Below are positions 26,558-36,073 of a stretch of DNA of 64,000 nucleotides, one piece after another (positions within the stretch are counted from its first letter, which is position 1; the number at the start of each line of letters is the position of its first letter). Where the stretch lies: contig CAWBOT010000005.1 in NCBI GenBank assembly GCA_963790505.1, positions 620,001-684,000 on the forward strand. Direction: 5' to 3'. This stretch comes from Acidisarcina sp963790505 (lineage in GTDB: Bacteria > Acidobacteriota > Terriglobia > Terriglobales > Acidobacteriaceae). The translations under genes were made by a program, and so were the position numbers. Under the pieces are notes generated by a model. That model was given only the letters and a program-made list of their open reading frames with translations, had not been told where the DNA came from and did not search any database.

Positions 26558-27109
26558 ATGACGAATCCATTGACCGCCACCTACGTGCTGATGGCAGGAC
26601 TCCCGGGGAGCGGGAAATCCACTTTGGCCCAGGCGCTTGCGCGAGAGCTGAACGGCGTCGTGCTTAGCAAGGACACGATTCGAGCGGCGCTCTTTCCTGG
26701 TCAGCTCACCGATTACACCCTCGAACAGGACGATCTTTGTTTCGAGATGGCCTTACAGGCAGCAAACTATCTTGCCGAGCGCAGCCGGGCCGATTTTATA
26801 TTTTTGGACGGGCGCACTTTCTCACGCCGCGAACAGATCGAAGAGGCGATCCGCGCTGCCGAGTCAACGGGCTGCAAGTGGAAGATTCTTCATACGGTCT
26901 GTCCCGAGGCCATTGCCGAGGCCAGATTGGCGGAAGACATCGACCATCCCGCTGCGAACCGTACTGCTGCAATGTACCGCGAGGTCAAGAAGCGCTTCGA
27001 GCCAATCTCCTATCCCTACGAGGAGATCGATACCTCGCAGCCGCTCGATGTCTGTGTGGACCTCGCGATGAAATATCTCTCAGAACGGACGTGGAGGCGT
27101 TCAACCTAA
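26558..27109 (+). CDS. P-loop kinase-like AAA family ATPase
   Basis: 183 residues. Walker A GLPGSGKSTLAQALA is near residues 14-28, followed by VLSKDTIRAAL and IFLDGRTFSRREQIE. This plan (P-loop, lid Arg residues, no sensor domains) matches small phosphotransferases such as gluconate- or chloramphenicol-phosphotransferase-like and zeta-type kinases rather than a true AAA+ machine. The substrate is unknown. ATG 26558 is preceded by AAGGAG at about 11 bases; the open frame extends far upstream inside kdpD but that part has no family sense. It follows kdpD by 28 bases and may be co-transcribed with it. Confidence 0.8.
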   Translation: MTNPLTATYVLMAGLPGSGKSTLAQALARELNGVVLSKDTIRAALFPGQLTDYTLEQDDLCFEMALQAANYLAERSRADFIFLDGRTFSRREQIEEAIRAAESTGCKWKILHTVCPEAIAEARLAEDIDHPAANRTAAMYREVKKRFEPISYPYEEIDTSQPLDVCVDLAMKYLSERTWRRST

Positions 27110-27390
27110 GATGGTGGCACGGCCGCTTTGTCGGCAGCTTTATTCGCCTTGTCCTGGTCCTTGTCGGCCTTCTTTTGCTGCTTGGTGCTCAAGGCCTTCT
27201 GCTCGGACTTGTCTGCCTTCGCCTGTGCTTTGTCGGCCTTTTGCTGCTGTTTCAGCTCTTTCCTGGTTTGGTTGGTTTCCTGGGTGGAAGTCGGACTGCC
27301 GGGCGTGGTGCTTGATTGTGAAAATGCAGCACCTGCAAGCACCATCCCTAAAGCTGCGATACCAGCGGAGCGATAGAGTCTCATGGTCAT
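27106..27390 (-). CDS. Secreted Lys/Ala/Gln-rich low-complexity protein
   Basis: 94 residues. A signal peptide (MTMRLYRSAGIAALGMVLAG, cleavage near AAFSQ) leads to a strongly charged repeat-like region built from K-A-D-K and Q-Q-K-A-D-K units, ending AADKAAVPPS. It should be a soluble, extended or coiled-coil periplasmic protein. No family is recognised. ATG 27390 has AGGAAAA just upstream; an ATG at 27411 adds 7 residues before the signal. Its end overlaps the end of the convergent P-loop gene by 4 bases. Confidence 0.65.
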   Translation of the reverse strand: MTMRLYRSAGIAALGMVLAGAAFSQSSTTPGSPTSTQETNQTRKELKQQQKADKAQAKADKSEQKALSTKQQKKADKDQDKANKAADKAAVPPS

Positions 27391-27556
27391 GATTTTCCTT
27401 CCTGTGTCCATAGATTCGGGTGGGCGGGCAAGGGTGGCCTCGTCAGTTCTCTACTCTGCAACCTGGTAAGCTCTCGTTTACTCAGCAGGAACGATCCAAC
27501 CAATAGAAATCCGAGACGTCCGCTCATCGGCGGATATCCCTTAGAATGAGAAGGTC

Positions 27557-28753
27557 ATGGAAGAATTCCCTCGGTTGACGCGCCTGCCCGCGTACGTTTT
27601 CAACATCACCAGCGAACTGAAGGCCACTGCCCGGCGGCGCGGTGAAGACATCATCGATTTCGGGATGGGCAATCCGGACGGCGCCACCCCAAAGCACATC
27701 GTCGACAAGATGGTCGAGGCGGCGCAAAAGCCGGTTACGCATCGCTACTCCGTATCGAAGGGGCTGCCGCGATTGCGCAAGGCGATTTGCGGCTGGTATG
27801 ACCGCCGTTATGGGGTCTCGCTCGATCCCGAGACCGAGGCGATCGTGACGATTGGCTCCAAAGAAGGAATCGCCCACCTCTGCCTGGCGACGATGGACCG
27901 CGGGGACGTGGTAGTCGTGCCCAACCCCAGCTACCCAATCCACATCTATGGCCCTATCATTGCCGGGGCCAATGTGCGCAGCGTGGCAGTGCACAACACG
28001 GACGAATTTCTCGCCGAACTCGAGCATTCCATTCCACTTATGTACCCGCGGCCGAAGATGCTGATTCTGAATTTTCCCGCAAACCCGACGACCCAATGTG
28101 TCGACCTGGCCTTCTTCGAGCGAGTTGTCGCGCTTTGCCGGGAACACGGAATTTATCTCGTCCATGACCTTGCGTATGCCGACCTGACATTCGATGGTTA
28201 TCGTGCGCCGTCGGTGCTCGAGGTCCCGGGCGCGAAGGAGATCGCGGTCGAGTTTTTCACTCTTTCGAAGAGCTACAACATGCCGGGCTGGCGAGTGGGT
28301 TTTATGGTCGGCAACCGCAAACTTGTAGCCGCTCTGGCCCGCCTGAAGAGCTACTTTGATTACGGGACTTTTACCCCGATCCAGGTGGCGTCAATCCTCG
28401 CTCTCGAAGGGCCGCAAGATTGTGTCACCGAGATCGTAGAGAACTATCGCCGCCGCCGCGACGTGCTCGTGCAGGGGCTGGACAAAGCGGGATGGAGCGT
28501 GCCGTTGCCGAAGGCGACGATGTTTGTCTGGGCGCAGATTCCGGAGCCGTACCGGCATTTAGGATCGCTCGAGTTCTCGCGTAAATTACTGCTTGACGCC
28601 AAGGTTGCTGTCAGCCCAGGCATAGGCTTCGGCGAGTTCGGCGACCAGCACGTTCGTTTCTCACTGATCGAGAACGAAGCCCGGACGAGGCAGGCGCTAC
28701 GCGGCATCCGGCAGATGTTTGCACACGACGGAGTGCTGACGACCGCCGTCTAA
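27557..28753 (+). CDS. alaC: PLP-dependent aminotransferase (AlaC-like alanine transaminase)
   Basis: 398 residues, fold type I class I/II. Lys238 in TLSKSYNMPGWRVGF binds PLP; NFPANPTTQ and the terminal VRFSLIEN Arg segment bind cofactor and substrate carboxylate. The sequence is very like AlaC-type glutamate-pyruvate transaminases, including YVFNITSELKATARRRGEDIIDFGMGNPDG at the start. It makes alanine from pyruvate. Monocistronic and followed by a hairpin terminator. Confidence 0.85.
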   Translation: MEEFPRLTRLPAYVFNITSELKATARRRGEDIIDFGMGNPDGATPKHIVDKMVEAAQKPVTHRYSVSKGLPRLRKAICGWYDRRYGVSLDPETEAIVTIGSKEGIAHLCLATMDRGDVVVVPNPSYPIHIYGPIIAGANVRSVAVHNTDEFLAELEHSIPLMYPRPKMLILNFPANPTTQCVDLAFFERVVALCREHGIYLVHDLAYADLTFDGYRAPSVLEVPGAKEIAVEFFTLSKSYNMPGWRVGFMVGNRKLVAALARLKSYFDYGTFTPIQVASILALEGPQDCVTEIVENYRRRRDVLVQGLDKAGWSVPLPKATMFVWAQIPEPYRHLGSLEFSRKLLLDAKVAVSPGIGFGEFGDQHVRFSLIENEARTRQALRGIRQMFAHDGVLTTAV

Positions 28754-28787
28754 GCCTTTAATGAGGACCGGGTTGTGTGAAGGGCTT

Positions 28788-28824
28788 GCCGGGTGTTGTT
28801 TGAAAGCACACCCGCCCGGCTTTT
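28788..28824 (+). terminator. Intrinsic terminator after the alaC-like gene
   Basis: GCCGGG (28788-28793) can pair with CCCGGC (28815-28820), and an inner GGGTGT/ACACCC pairing is an alternative; TTTT follows at 28821-28824. It is 34 bases after the stop. Confidence 0.65.
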
Positions 28825-28849
28825 GCTATAGCCTTAGCATCTGGATGGA

Positions 28850-30451
28850 ATGAAGAAAAGCGCCGTCATCATAGGAGCAGGACCCGCCGGGCTTACCGCC
28901 GCCTACGAACTGCTCACTCGCAGCGACATTCACCCGATCATCATCGAGAAGAGTGCGGCGATGGGCGGTCTCTCGCGGACCGTTCAGTATAAGGGCAACC
29001 GCATCGACATTGGCGGGCACCGCTTTTTCTCCAAGAGCGACCGGGTGATGAACTGGTGGCTTAGCCACATGCCCATCGATGCAGAAGCCAAGCAGAAGAT
29101 CTCCTACCACGGGCAGAGGCGGGATGTTCAGGCTGCGACCGGCAGCAGCAATGGTGAAGCACAGATGCTCATCCGCCAGCGCAAGTCACGCATCTACTTC
29201 CTGCGGAAATTCTTCGACTATCCGATTCGCCTGAGTGCCCAGACGCTGTGGAAGCTCGGGTACTTTCGCTCCGCGAAGATCGGGTTGAGCTATCTGAAGA
29301 CGGTGCTATTCCCGCCGAAGAAAGTTGAAAATCTAGAAGACTTCTTTATTCGGAGATTCGGGCGCGAACTCTACTTGACGTTCTTCAAGTCATATACCGA
29401 GAAGGTCTGGGGGATTCCCTGCGACAAGATCAGTGCCGAATGGGGGTCGCAGCGCATTAAGGGGCTTTCGGTAAGAAAAAGCCTTATCCATTTCCTAAAG
29501 ACCTTGACGGCGCGAAAAGCCGATGGCGATGTTGGGCAAAAGGATACAGAAACCAGTTTGATCGAAAACTTCATGTATCCGAAGCTCGGGCCAGGCCAGC
29601 TTTGGGAACTGGTGGCGGAGAAGGTGCTGGCCATGGGCGGCGAGATCGTAACCGACATTGATGTGAATCGAATTCATTGCCAGGGCGGGGAAGTGAAGAG
29701 CGTTGGCGGAGTCGATGCGAACGGGGAGCGCTGCGAATTTCGCGGCGATTACTTCTTCTCCACGATGCCCATGCAGGAGCTTGTTCGCGCCCTCGATGTC
29801 GCGGTCCCTTCCAACGTGCTGGAGGTCAGCGAGGGCCTTCAATATCGCGATTTTATTACGGTAGGTTTGCTGGCGAGCAGGTTAAGCGTTCACGACAAGG
29901 GCGCGCCAAACTCGTTAATCAGAGACAACTGGATTTACATACAGGAGCCGGACGTAACCGCCGGCCGTCTGCAGATATTCAACAACTGGAGCCCATTCCT
30001 CGTGCGCGATCCAGACACCGTCTGGATTGGTGTCGAATATTTCTGTTATGAGTCCGACGCGATCTGGAAGCAGAATGACGACGAGATCGCGGCGCTGGCG
30101 AAGAGGGAACTGGAGCAGATCGGGATACTCAAGCAAGCCGACGTTTTGGATGCGACCGTGATCCGCGTACCCAAGACTTACCCCGCCTACTTCGGCGCCT
30201 ATGAGCGCTTCGACGAACTTCGCCGCTATCTCGACGAATTTCCCAACCTCTTCCTCGTCGGCCGCAACGGCATGCACAAATACAACAACCAGGACCACTC
30301 CATGCTCACCGCGATGACGGCGGTGGATAACATCCTCGCGGGGCGGGAGGACAAAGAGAACATCTGGGCGGTGAATACCGAGATGGAGTATCACGAGGAG
30401 CGTGCGGAAAGTAGAGACGATACGGTCGAGGCGATGGCGGCTGAGATCTAG
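28850..30451 (+). CDS. NAD(P)/FAD-dependent oxidoreductase, UDP-galactopyranose-mutase-like fold
   Basis: 533 residues. It starts with a Rossmann FAD site (VIIGAGPAGLTAAYELL, then E34 in IIIEKSAAMGGLSRT) and contains GGHRFFSK and a C-terminal FAD segment FLVGRNGMHKYNNQDHSML. This arrangement is shared by UDP-galactopyranose mutase-like and protoporphyrinogen-oxidase-like flavoproteins and is common in polysaccharide loci of soil bacteria. The exact reaction is unknown. No glycosyltransferase sits next to it. The ATG begins just 6 bases after a weak GGATGGA site, and a strong terminator follows. Confidence 0.8.
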   Translation: MKKSAVIIGAGPAGLTAAYELLTRSDIHPIIIEKSAAMGGLSRTVQYKGNRIDIGGHRFFSKSDRVMNWWLSHMPIDAEAKQKISYHGQRRDVQAATGSSNGEAQMLIRQRKSRIYFLRKFFDYPIRLSAQTLWKLGYFRSAKIGLSYLKTVLFPPKKVENLEDFFIRRFGRELYLTFFKSYTEKVWGIPCDKISAEWGSQRIKGLSVRKSLIHFLKTLTARKADGDVGQKDTETSLIENFMYPKLGPGQLWELVAEKVLAMGGEIVTDIDVNRIHCQGGEVKSVGGVDANGERCEFRGDYFFSTMPMQELVRALDVAVPSNVLEVSEGLQYRDFITVGLLASRLSVHDKGAPNSLIRDNWIYIQEPDVTAGRLQIFNNWSPFLVRDPDTVWIGVEYFCYESDAIWKQNDDEIAALAKRELEQIGILKQADVLDATVIRVPKTYPAYFGAYERFDELRRYLDEFPNLFLVGRNGMHKYNNQDHSMLTAMTAVDNILAGREDKENIWAVNTEMEYHEERAESRDDTVEAMAAEI

Positions 30452-30474
30452 TGCCGCAAACCGCCCTTCGTCAG

Positions 30475-30504
30475 AGAAATCCGGCCCTTACGGGCCGGAT
30501 TTCT
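30475..30504. terminator. Strong bidirectional terminator
   Basis: A perfect 13-pair stem AGAAATCCGGCCC / GGGCCGGATTTCT with a TTAC loop. It separates the convergent FAD oxidoreductase and chitinase genes and can stop both. Confidence 0.9.
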
Positions 30505-30519
30505 GCTTTGCCAATAGCG

Positions 30520-31881
30520 CTAGCGGCCGAGACCTGCGGCCAGCGTTTTCACCATCGTTCCATTGGAGTCGTCATCTTTGAGCGCCCAGACAAAGGCGCC
30601 CCCAAGGCCGCCAGGCACGCGGTAGTTAATGTATAGCGTCTTGAATTGGGCGGTTTCAGGATCGTCGAGTGTGTAAAAGGTTTCAGTGGTTGGGTTATAG
30701 AGTGTTGTCGCAATTCTGCACCAATCGAAATAGCTCTTATATCCATTCGACTGCAGGGTTGAAAGCGTGGAATAAGTGAGGGTGCCTGGAGTAAGGAGCG
30801 TATCGCATCCAGGAGTGGCCCCGCTCAGATCGGTGCATGGGCCAGTGCCGCTGGCTAGTAGTACTGCCGACGGGCCGGTGGCAGTCTGGTAGAGGCCGTG
30901 ATTTTTGGAGGGAACTCCGGTCCATCCGGCGCCGTACAGAGGCACGCCCATCAGGTATTTTCCGGGAGGGACGCCGGCCTTGAGATAGGCTGAGACGGTG
31001 GATTCAATGTCGAGCCCCTGCCCATAATCTGGATCGCGGCGGTCATCAAATAAGGGCGACGCATGATTGGTTGAAGTCTCCCATGTCCCTGCATAGTTGT
31101 AGCCATCGATGGTGATGAAATCGACCTCTTTGGAGGCCTTTTCAAGGTCGATGTTGACGTAATTCTGCGCGCCCGCCGGCCCGTCAAAACTGAGGGAGTA
31201 GGTCTTGCCGGTCTGGGTGCTGAGTTCGTCGAGCTGCTTACGAAATTCCTTCAAGAGAAGCGTGAAGTTTTGTTTGTCAGCGGCAGCGGGGAATTCCCAG
31301 TCGATGTTGAAGCCGTCAAAGAGGCCGGGCGCCGTAATGTTTCCATTCCAATCGCTACCAACATTCCCGACCACAAACATGTCGATGCATGATGCGACGA
31401 GCGCCTGGCGGCCGGCAGATGTACTGGCAGCAGTCGAGAAGGCCTGCGCTGCCACATCGCCTGCGCCACCTAGCGAAATAACCGTCTTCAGATGAGGGTG
31501 CAGCTGCTTCAGTTTGAGTATCTCGGCGAAGTTGCCGAAGAGAGGCCAGGAGCTCGGTATTCCGCCAACGGGAGGCAGATTATTGTTCTCAAAGTCAGCC
31601 CACGCGTCCGCAACGGCGCAAGTATTGGCGGTGGGATCCGAGGCATTCGCAGAGACATTTCCAAAGGCGTAGATCAGGTGCGAGAGCTTCTTGGCCGAGC
31701 CGTTGCTTTCGAGTGTGGCCAGGTTGTAGCCCGCGTAATAGATGCTCCATTCCTCGAAATACCCGGCAAGGATTTTCTTATTGTTCGGCGGTTCAGCGAG
31801 GGCGGAAGCTCCGAATACGGTTAACAAAACAACGCCTGCGAGCAAAGCCGATGTGAAAGTGCGAGCGAACATCTCTTTCAT
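30520..31881 (-). CDS. Secreted GH18 chitinase
   Basis: 453 residues with a signal peptide (TSALLAGVVLLTVFGASALA). The GH18 barrel begins KILAGYFEEWSIYY. The catalytic segment is FDGFNIDWEFP, with Asp189, Asp194 and acid Glu196; the middle Asp of the usual D-x-x-D-x-D-x-E motif is Asn192, a variant seen in active family members. Conserved IDGYNYAG and FVWALKDDD complete the substrate cleft. It should cleave chitin or chito-oligosaccharides outside the cytoplasm. No chitin-binding module is attached. Single gene. Confidence 0.9.
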   Translation of the reverse strand: MKEMFARTFTSALLAGVVLLTVFGASALAEPPNNKKILAGYFEEWSIYYAGYNLATLESNGSAKKLSHLIYAFGNVSANASDPTANTCAVADAWADFENNNLPPVGGIPSSWPLFGNFAEILKLKQLHPHLKTVISLGGAGDVAAQAFSTAASTSAGRQALVASCIDMFVVGNVGSDWNGNITAPGLFDGFNIDWEFPAAADKQNFTLLLKEFRKQLDELSTQTGKTYSLSFDGPAGAQNYVNIDLEKASKEVDFITIDGYNYAGTWETSTNHASPLFDDRRDPDYGQGLDIESTVSAYLKAGVPPGKYLMGVPLYGAGWTGVPSKNHGLYQTATGPSAVLLASGTGPCTDLSGATPGCDTLLTPGTLTYSTLSTLQSNGYKSYFDWCRIATTLYNPTTETFYTLDDPETAQFKTLYINYRVPGGLGGAFVWALKDDDSNGTMVKTLAAGLGR

Positions 31882-32103
31882 TTATGGAGTTTCTCTTTCC
31901 TGAGTAAAGTAACAGCCGGGCAAGTATAGGCCGCGGGTATACGAGTGTCTCTTAATTAATTTGCCTGGAACTTCGGAGCGAACCCAACTCATCCTGGGGT
32001 GATTTACAGGGCCTTGTTTCATGCTTCCCTGCTGGACACGGCGCTGTAGGCCGGTGGCCAGCGTTCTCGGGCCACAGACAGCTACTTTCCTGATCGCTCA
32101 TGA

Positions 32104-33294
32104 ATGGCTAAGATGGTCGCCATGCCCTTTGCCCTGAATCGCCGCAGTTTTCTGATTGCCGGGGGAGTGACCGCCCTGGCGTCCACCCGAGTGCTTGGCG
32201 CCAACGATACCCTGCGTGTGGGAGTGATTGGAGCCGGCGGCCGCATGGGCAACCTGCTCGATGCGGCCGACAAGCTTGGGTCCTACCAGATTGTCGCGGT
32301 CAGCGACGTCTATGGGCCGCACCGCGACGCGGTCAAAGTGCGATCCGGCGGCCTTGCCACAACCCATGTCGATTATCACGAAGTCCTGCAGCAGGAGATC
32401 GATGCGGTCTTTATCGCCTCGCCCGACCACTGGCACGTGCGGATGGCAGTCGATGCTTTGGCAGCCAGCAAGGACGTGTATCTCGAAAAGCCGGTAACCC
32501 ACACGATTGAGGAGGGCGTGACGCTCACCCGCGCGGTGCGGTCGAGCAAACAGATTTTGCAGTGCGGAATGCAGCAACGGAGCTGGACCCATTTCCGCGA
32601 CGCGGTCGACCTCATCCAGGGAGGCAGCCTGGGGCGCATTCCTCAAGTGAGGACCTACTGGTGGCAAAACTACAATGTGAGTTGGGTACCGAAGCCCATC
32701 AATACGGAGGCGCTCGACTGGAAGCAGTGGCTGGGTGGCGCTCCCGATCAACCCTTCAGCCTGGAGAAGTACTATCGCTGGCGCTGGTTCTGGAATTTCG
32801 GCGGCGGCGCGATGACGGACCTCTTTACTCATTGGATCGACGTCGTGCACTGGGCCATGAAATCCGATACGCCGCGGGTGGCGCAGATGCTTGGGGACAA
32901 ATATATCTTCGAGCAGTGGGACTGCCCGGACACGGTGCAAGCAGCGCTGCGCTATCCGGGCTTCGATGTCGTGTACGAGGGTATGATGGCGTCGTCCATC
33001 GACGACGGAGGGCTGGAGTTCCGAGGCACGGAGGCGACCCTCAAGCTCAACCGCAGCGGCTTCAGCGTCTACCGCGAGGGTGTTCCGGGAAAAGAGAATC
33101 CGGTGCTCAAGGCCGACAGCTTTCGCGACGGCACGATTACCCATATGCAGAACTTTTTCGAGTGCGTCAAGAGCCGCAAAGAGCCGAATGCCCCGGTCGA
33201 GGCAGGAGTTGCCGCCGCTCGTGCGGGTCAGATTGCCAACCTGGCTTACCTCGGCAAGGGGCAGATTGCGTGGCCGCCGAAAACTTCGGGATGA
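32104..33294 (+). CDS. Tat-exported Gfo/Idh/MocA family oxidoreductase
   Basis: 396 residues. NRRSFLIAGGVTALASTRVLG is a twin-arginine signal, so the enzyme would be exported with its NAD(P) bound. The Rossmann segment VGVIGAGGRMGNLLDAAD and the EKPVTH catalytic Lys segment are complete, and GGGAMTDLFTHWIDVVHWAM carries the conserved His residues. Planctomycetes and Acidobacteria have many such exported members of unknown substrate, thought to act on polysaccharide-derived sugars. ATG 32104 is used; ATGs at 32113 and 32122 are also possible. It is single and precedes a STAS gene by 96 bases. Confidence 0.85.
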   Translation: MAKMVAMPFALNRRSFLIAGGVTALASTRVLGANDTLRVGVIGAGGRMGNLLDAADKLGSYQIVAVSDVYGPHRDAVKVRSGGLATTHVDYHEVLQQEIDAVFIASPDHWHVRMAVDALAASKDVYLEKPVTHTIEEGVTLTRAVRSSKQILQCGMQQRSWTHFRDAVDLIQGGSLGRIPQVRTYWWQNYNVSWVPKPINTEALDWKQWLGGAPDQPFSLEKYYRWRWFWNFGGGAMTDLFTHWIDVVHWAMKSDTPRVAQMLGDKYIFEQWDCPDTVQAALRYPGFDVVYEGMMASSIDDGGLEFRGTEATLKLNRSGFSVYREGVPGKENPVLKADSFRDGTITHMQNFFECVKSRKEPNAPVEAGVAAARAGQIANLAYLGKGQIAWPPKTSG

Positions 33295-33390
33295 GGGAGT
33301 AGCGGCTCAATGGAAATTGGAAAAGAAGGCGCGTGGGAATATGGGGGGAGGGTCTGCTAACATGCTTTCCTTAAGGGAGATTGCTTCACG

Positions 33391-33729
33391 ATGAGTCCCG
33401 AACAGTCCTTCCATTTTGATGTCGTTGAGTCGCGCAACGAAGCCCTCGGTGTGGATGTGACCACGTTTCTGTGTCACGGCCGATTGACCAATGAGACGTC
33501 AGGCAAACTCAAAGATGCTGTAAAGCCGCTCCTTGGTGCGGGCGGTCGCCATGTCATCATCGATCTCAACGATGTGAGCTACGTAGACAGTTCGGGCCTC
33601 GGCGCGCTGGTCGGGCTGAAGGTCTCTGCCGTCAACAAGGGACTGGGCCGGCTCGAACTGGAGAATCTGACGCCGCGTATCAAGGAGCTTCTCAGCCTTG
33701 CCAATTTGACGAAGTTGTTCGCCTCATAG
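33391..33729 (+). CDS. STAS-domain anti-anti-sigma-factor-like protein
   Basis: 112 residues, all one STAS domain. NDVSYVDSSGLGALVGL (Ser67/Ser68) is the site phosphorylated in SpoIIAA/RsbV-type anti-anti-sigma factors. Such proteins bind and titrate an anti-sigma kinase when unphosphorylated. No kinase, phosphatase or sigma factor lies next to it, so the partners are encoded elsewhere. It ends 6 bases from the convergent esterase. Confidence 0.88.
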   Translation: MSPEQSFHFDVVESRNEALGVDVTTFLCHGRLTNETSGKLKDAVKPLLGAGGRHVIIDLNDVSYVDSSGLGALVGLKVSAVNKGLGRLELENLTPRIKELLSLANLTKLFAS

Positions 33730-33735
33730 CGAACG

Positions 33736-34656
33736 CTAGTGCGGCGGTAGCACCTTGATGGTGTGCAGCCAGACCTCGGCACTCTGCGGCCAGGTTGTGA
33801 CTGGCAGACCGGTCTTGCGCAATCCGTAACCGTGACCACCCTCGGCGTAAATGTGCAGCTCCGCGGGCACCCTTGCCTTCTTGAGCTGCAGAAAATACAC
33901 TACCGCATTTTCGACATGGACGGAGTCGTCCTCCGCCTGCACGATGAACGTGGGCGGCGTGTCGACGGTGGGATTGATGTCGGCGTTAGGCGCGAAATCC
34001 TTATCGGCCAGAGCCAGGTAGCCGGGGTAGATGATCGCCGCGAAGTCGGGGCGGCAGCTCAGCTGGTCGGCCGCATCGACGGGTTCGTAGAGCCGCTTGT
34101 CATAGTGGGTGCTCAGCGCAGCGGCGAGATGCGCGCCAGCGGAGAATCCCAGCACACCGACGCGCTTCGGATCGATTTTCCATTCGGCCGCGTGTTCTCG
34201 AACGATACCCATCGCTCGCTGAGCGTCCTGGAGTGCGGCATCAGATTTGGGGTAAGGTCCGGTTCCAGGTACGCGATATTTCACCAGCACGCAGGTGATT
34301 CCTGCGGAGTTCAGCCAGTCGCAAACCTCGGTGCCCTCGAGGTCGATCGCGAGGATGTTGTATCCGCCGCCAGGAAAGACCACGATCGCCGCGCCGCTAT
34401 TCGCCGACCTGGGAGGATAGAGTGTGAGGGTCGGCGCGGAGACGTTGCCGATCCTTATCACGGGCCTGCCGGCGACGGTGTGATCTTTGGCGGTGGTTGT
34501 ATTGCCCTCTGGAGGTGGATTTGCGGGCGCTCCGGGCGCTCCATGCGGCCACAAGGGAGTGGTGGTCAGATTTGCAGGGGGAGGCCAGCTTGAAGTTTGT
34601 GCGGTGGCACCGAGGGCGGTTGCGACAGCGAGAATGAGCATGAAGCGCTTGCGCAT
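33736..34656 (-). CDS. Secreted alpha/beta-hydrolase esterase (acetyl-xylan-esterase-like)
   Basis: 306 residues from ATG 34656, where a signal peptide MRKRFMLILAVATALGATAQ begins and TGGAG precedes. Catalytic Ser172 is in GFSAG, the oxyanion-hole segment is VVFPGGGYNIL, the acid is the Asp pair in AEDDSV and the base the His in GGHGYG. Esterases with this plan deacetylate xylan or other plant polysaccharides, which fits the glycosidases in the window. A longer open frame back to 34794 overlaps the divergent MFS gene and contributes no signal. Confidence 0.85.
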   Translation of the reverse strand: MRKRFMLILAVATALGATAQTSSWPPPANLTTTPLWPHGAPGAPANPPPEGNTTTAKDHTVAGRPVIRIGNVSAPTLTLYPPRSANSGAAIVVFPGGGYNILAIDLEGTEVCDWLNSAGITCVLVKYRVPGTGPYPKSDAALQDAQRAMGIVREHAAEWKIDPKRVGVLGFSAGAHLAAALSTHYDKRLYEPVDAADQLSCRPDFAAIIYPGYLALADKDFAPNADINPTVDTPPTFIVQAEDDSVHVENAVVYFLQLKKARVPAELHIYAEGGHGYGLRKTGLPVTTWPQSAEVWLHTIKVLPPH

Positions 34657-34709
34657 GTTTGGAAACTCCAGAATAAATTCGATGCGATCATCGCAGCCGG
34701 GGAAGGGGA

Positions 34710-36023
34710 GTGCAAGAGGCAGCGCGACTGCCGAGGGCCGCATCTCAGCTCCTCGTGAGCAGCGTTGCAGATGTTGAATCCGAAAAGGGGGCAAGCCTAC
34801 GAGCCCTTCTGATCACGAATTTTTTTCTGGCCGACGTGCAGACTGGCCTCGGCCCCTTCGTGGCAGCGTATCTTGCCGGGGCGGGCTGGAATCCCGGCCG
34901 TGTCGGTGTCGTGTTGACCCTGGGAGGTGTCGTCACCCTCTTATTGCAGACGCCAGCGGGCGCGCTCGTCGACCGCGTCCGTTCCAGGCGGCTGATCCTG
35001 GTTGTTGCGTGCGTGGTGCTGGCGGTCGGGGCGCTGCTGCTTTCGGTTACGACACGCCCCTGGGCGGTCTACGCCGCGCAGTTTCTCATCGGCGGGACGG
35101 TACCATTTCTTGGGCTGACGCTGGCAGCGATCACCATGGGACTGGTGGGCGCCAAGCTATTCGACCGGCAGTTCGGGAAGAACCAGTCGTTCAACGCTGC
35201 CGGCAACGTCGCGTGCGCTCTGCTCATCATCCTGGTCAGCCGCCTCTTCGGCAATCGGGCGATCTTTCTCACCGCGGCGGTATTGACAATCCCGACGGTA
35301 GCTTCGGTGGTTTTCATTCGGGGCCGGGATATCGACGAGACCCTCGCGAGCGGGGGCCGGGGCGAGGCAGGCGCACCCAGTGAGAAGCAGGCGTCGGTCG
35401 TCCATACACTCTTCGGGGACCGTGTCCTATTGATTTTTTGTGTTTGCGCCTTTTTCTTCCATTTTGCGAACGCCGCAATGCTGCCACAGCTTGGGGAAAT
35501 GTTGACCAAAGGAGTGAAGGCGAGCGCGGCGCCGTTCATGTCAGGCTGCATCATCGTCACACAGCTAGTGATTATGTGTTCGGCCGCAGCCATCGGCCGA
35601 TACGCGAACCTGCACGGCCGTAAACCCCTCCTGCTGCTCGGATTCGGCGTACTCCCGCTCCGCGCGTTGCTGTACGCGCTTACCCACAACACCGAAGCGC
35701 TAATCGCCATGCAGTTACTGGACGGCGTCGCCAATGCCATTTTCGGGGTCGTCTCAGTGCTCGTCGTCGCGGACCGCACGCGCGGAACGGGACGCTTCAA
35801 TCTGGTCCAGGGCGCGCTCGCGACGGCAGTCGGACTGGGCGCGGCGCTCAGCACTACCTTTGGTGGCGCACTCATCCAGCACTATAGCTACCGCGTCTCG
35901 TTTCTCGCGTTGGGTGGGGTGGCGACCGTCGCGGTAACGCTGCTTTTTTTTGCTGTGCCGGAGACCCTGGCCACCTCGAACAGCGCAGCGATACTCACTC
36001 TTGCAAAGAAGGCTTCCGCTTGA
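34710..36023 (+). CDS. MFS transporter
   Basis: 437 residues, 12 membrane helices in two halves. The loop between helices 2 and 3 carries ALVDRVRSRR (a version of the MFS G-x-x-x-D-R-x-G-R-R motif) and the second half ANLHGRKPLLLLG. The start is ambiguous: GTG 34710 has GGAAGGGGA directly before it; a GTG 34755 start would also keep the first helix. The substrate is unknown. It diverges from the esterase gene with a 53-base gap and precedes an ion-transporter gene by 50 bases. Confidence 0.82.
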   Translation: MQEAARLPRAASQLLVSSVADVESEKGASLRALLITNFFLADVQTGLGPFVAAYLAGAGWNPGRVGVVLTLGGVVTLLLQTPAGALVDRVRSRRLILVVACVVLAVGALLLSVTTRPWAVYAAQFLIGGTVPFLGLTLAAITMGLVGAKLFDRQFGKNQSFNAAGNVACALLIILVSRLFGNRAIFLTAAVLTIPTVASVVFIRGRDIDETLASGGRGEAGAPSEKQASVVHTLFGDRVLLIFCVCAFFFHFANAAMLPQLGEMLTKGVKASAAPFMSGCIIVTQLVIMCSAAAIGRYANLHGRKPLLLLGFGVLPLRALLYALTHNTEALIAMQLLDGVANAIFGVVSVLVVADRTRGTGRFNLVQGALATAVGLGAALSTTFGGALIQHYSYRVSFLALGGVATVAVTLLFFAVPETLATSNSAAILTLAKKASA

Positions 36024-36073
36024 ACCTGCTTGTTTATCCCGGCGTCCAACAGCCCGGCGGGATAATCTAACCA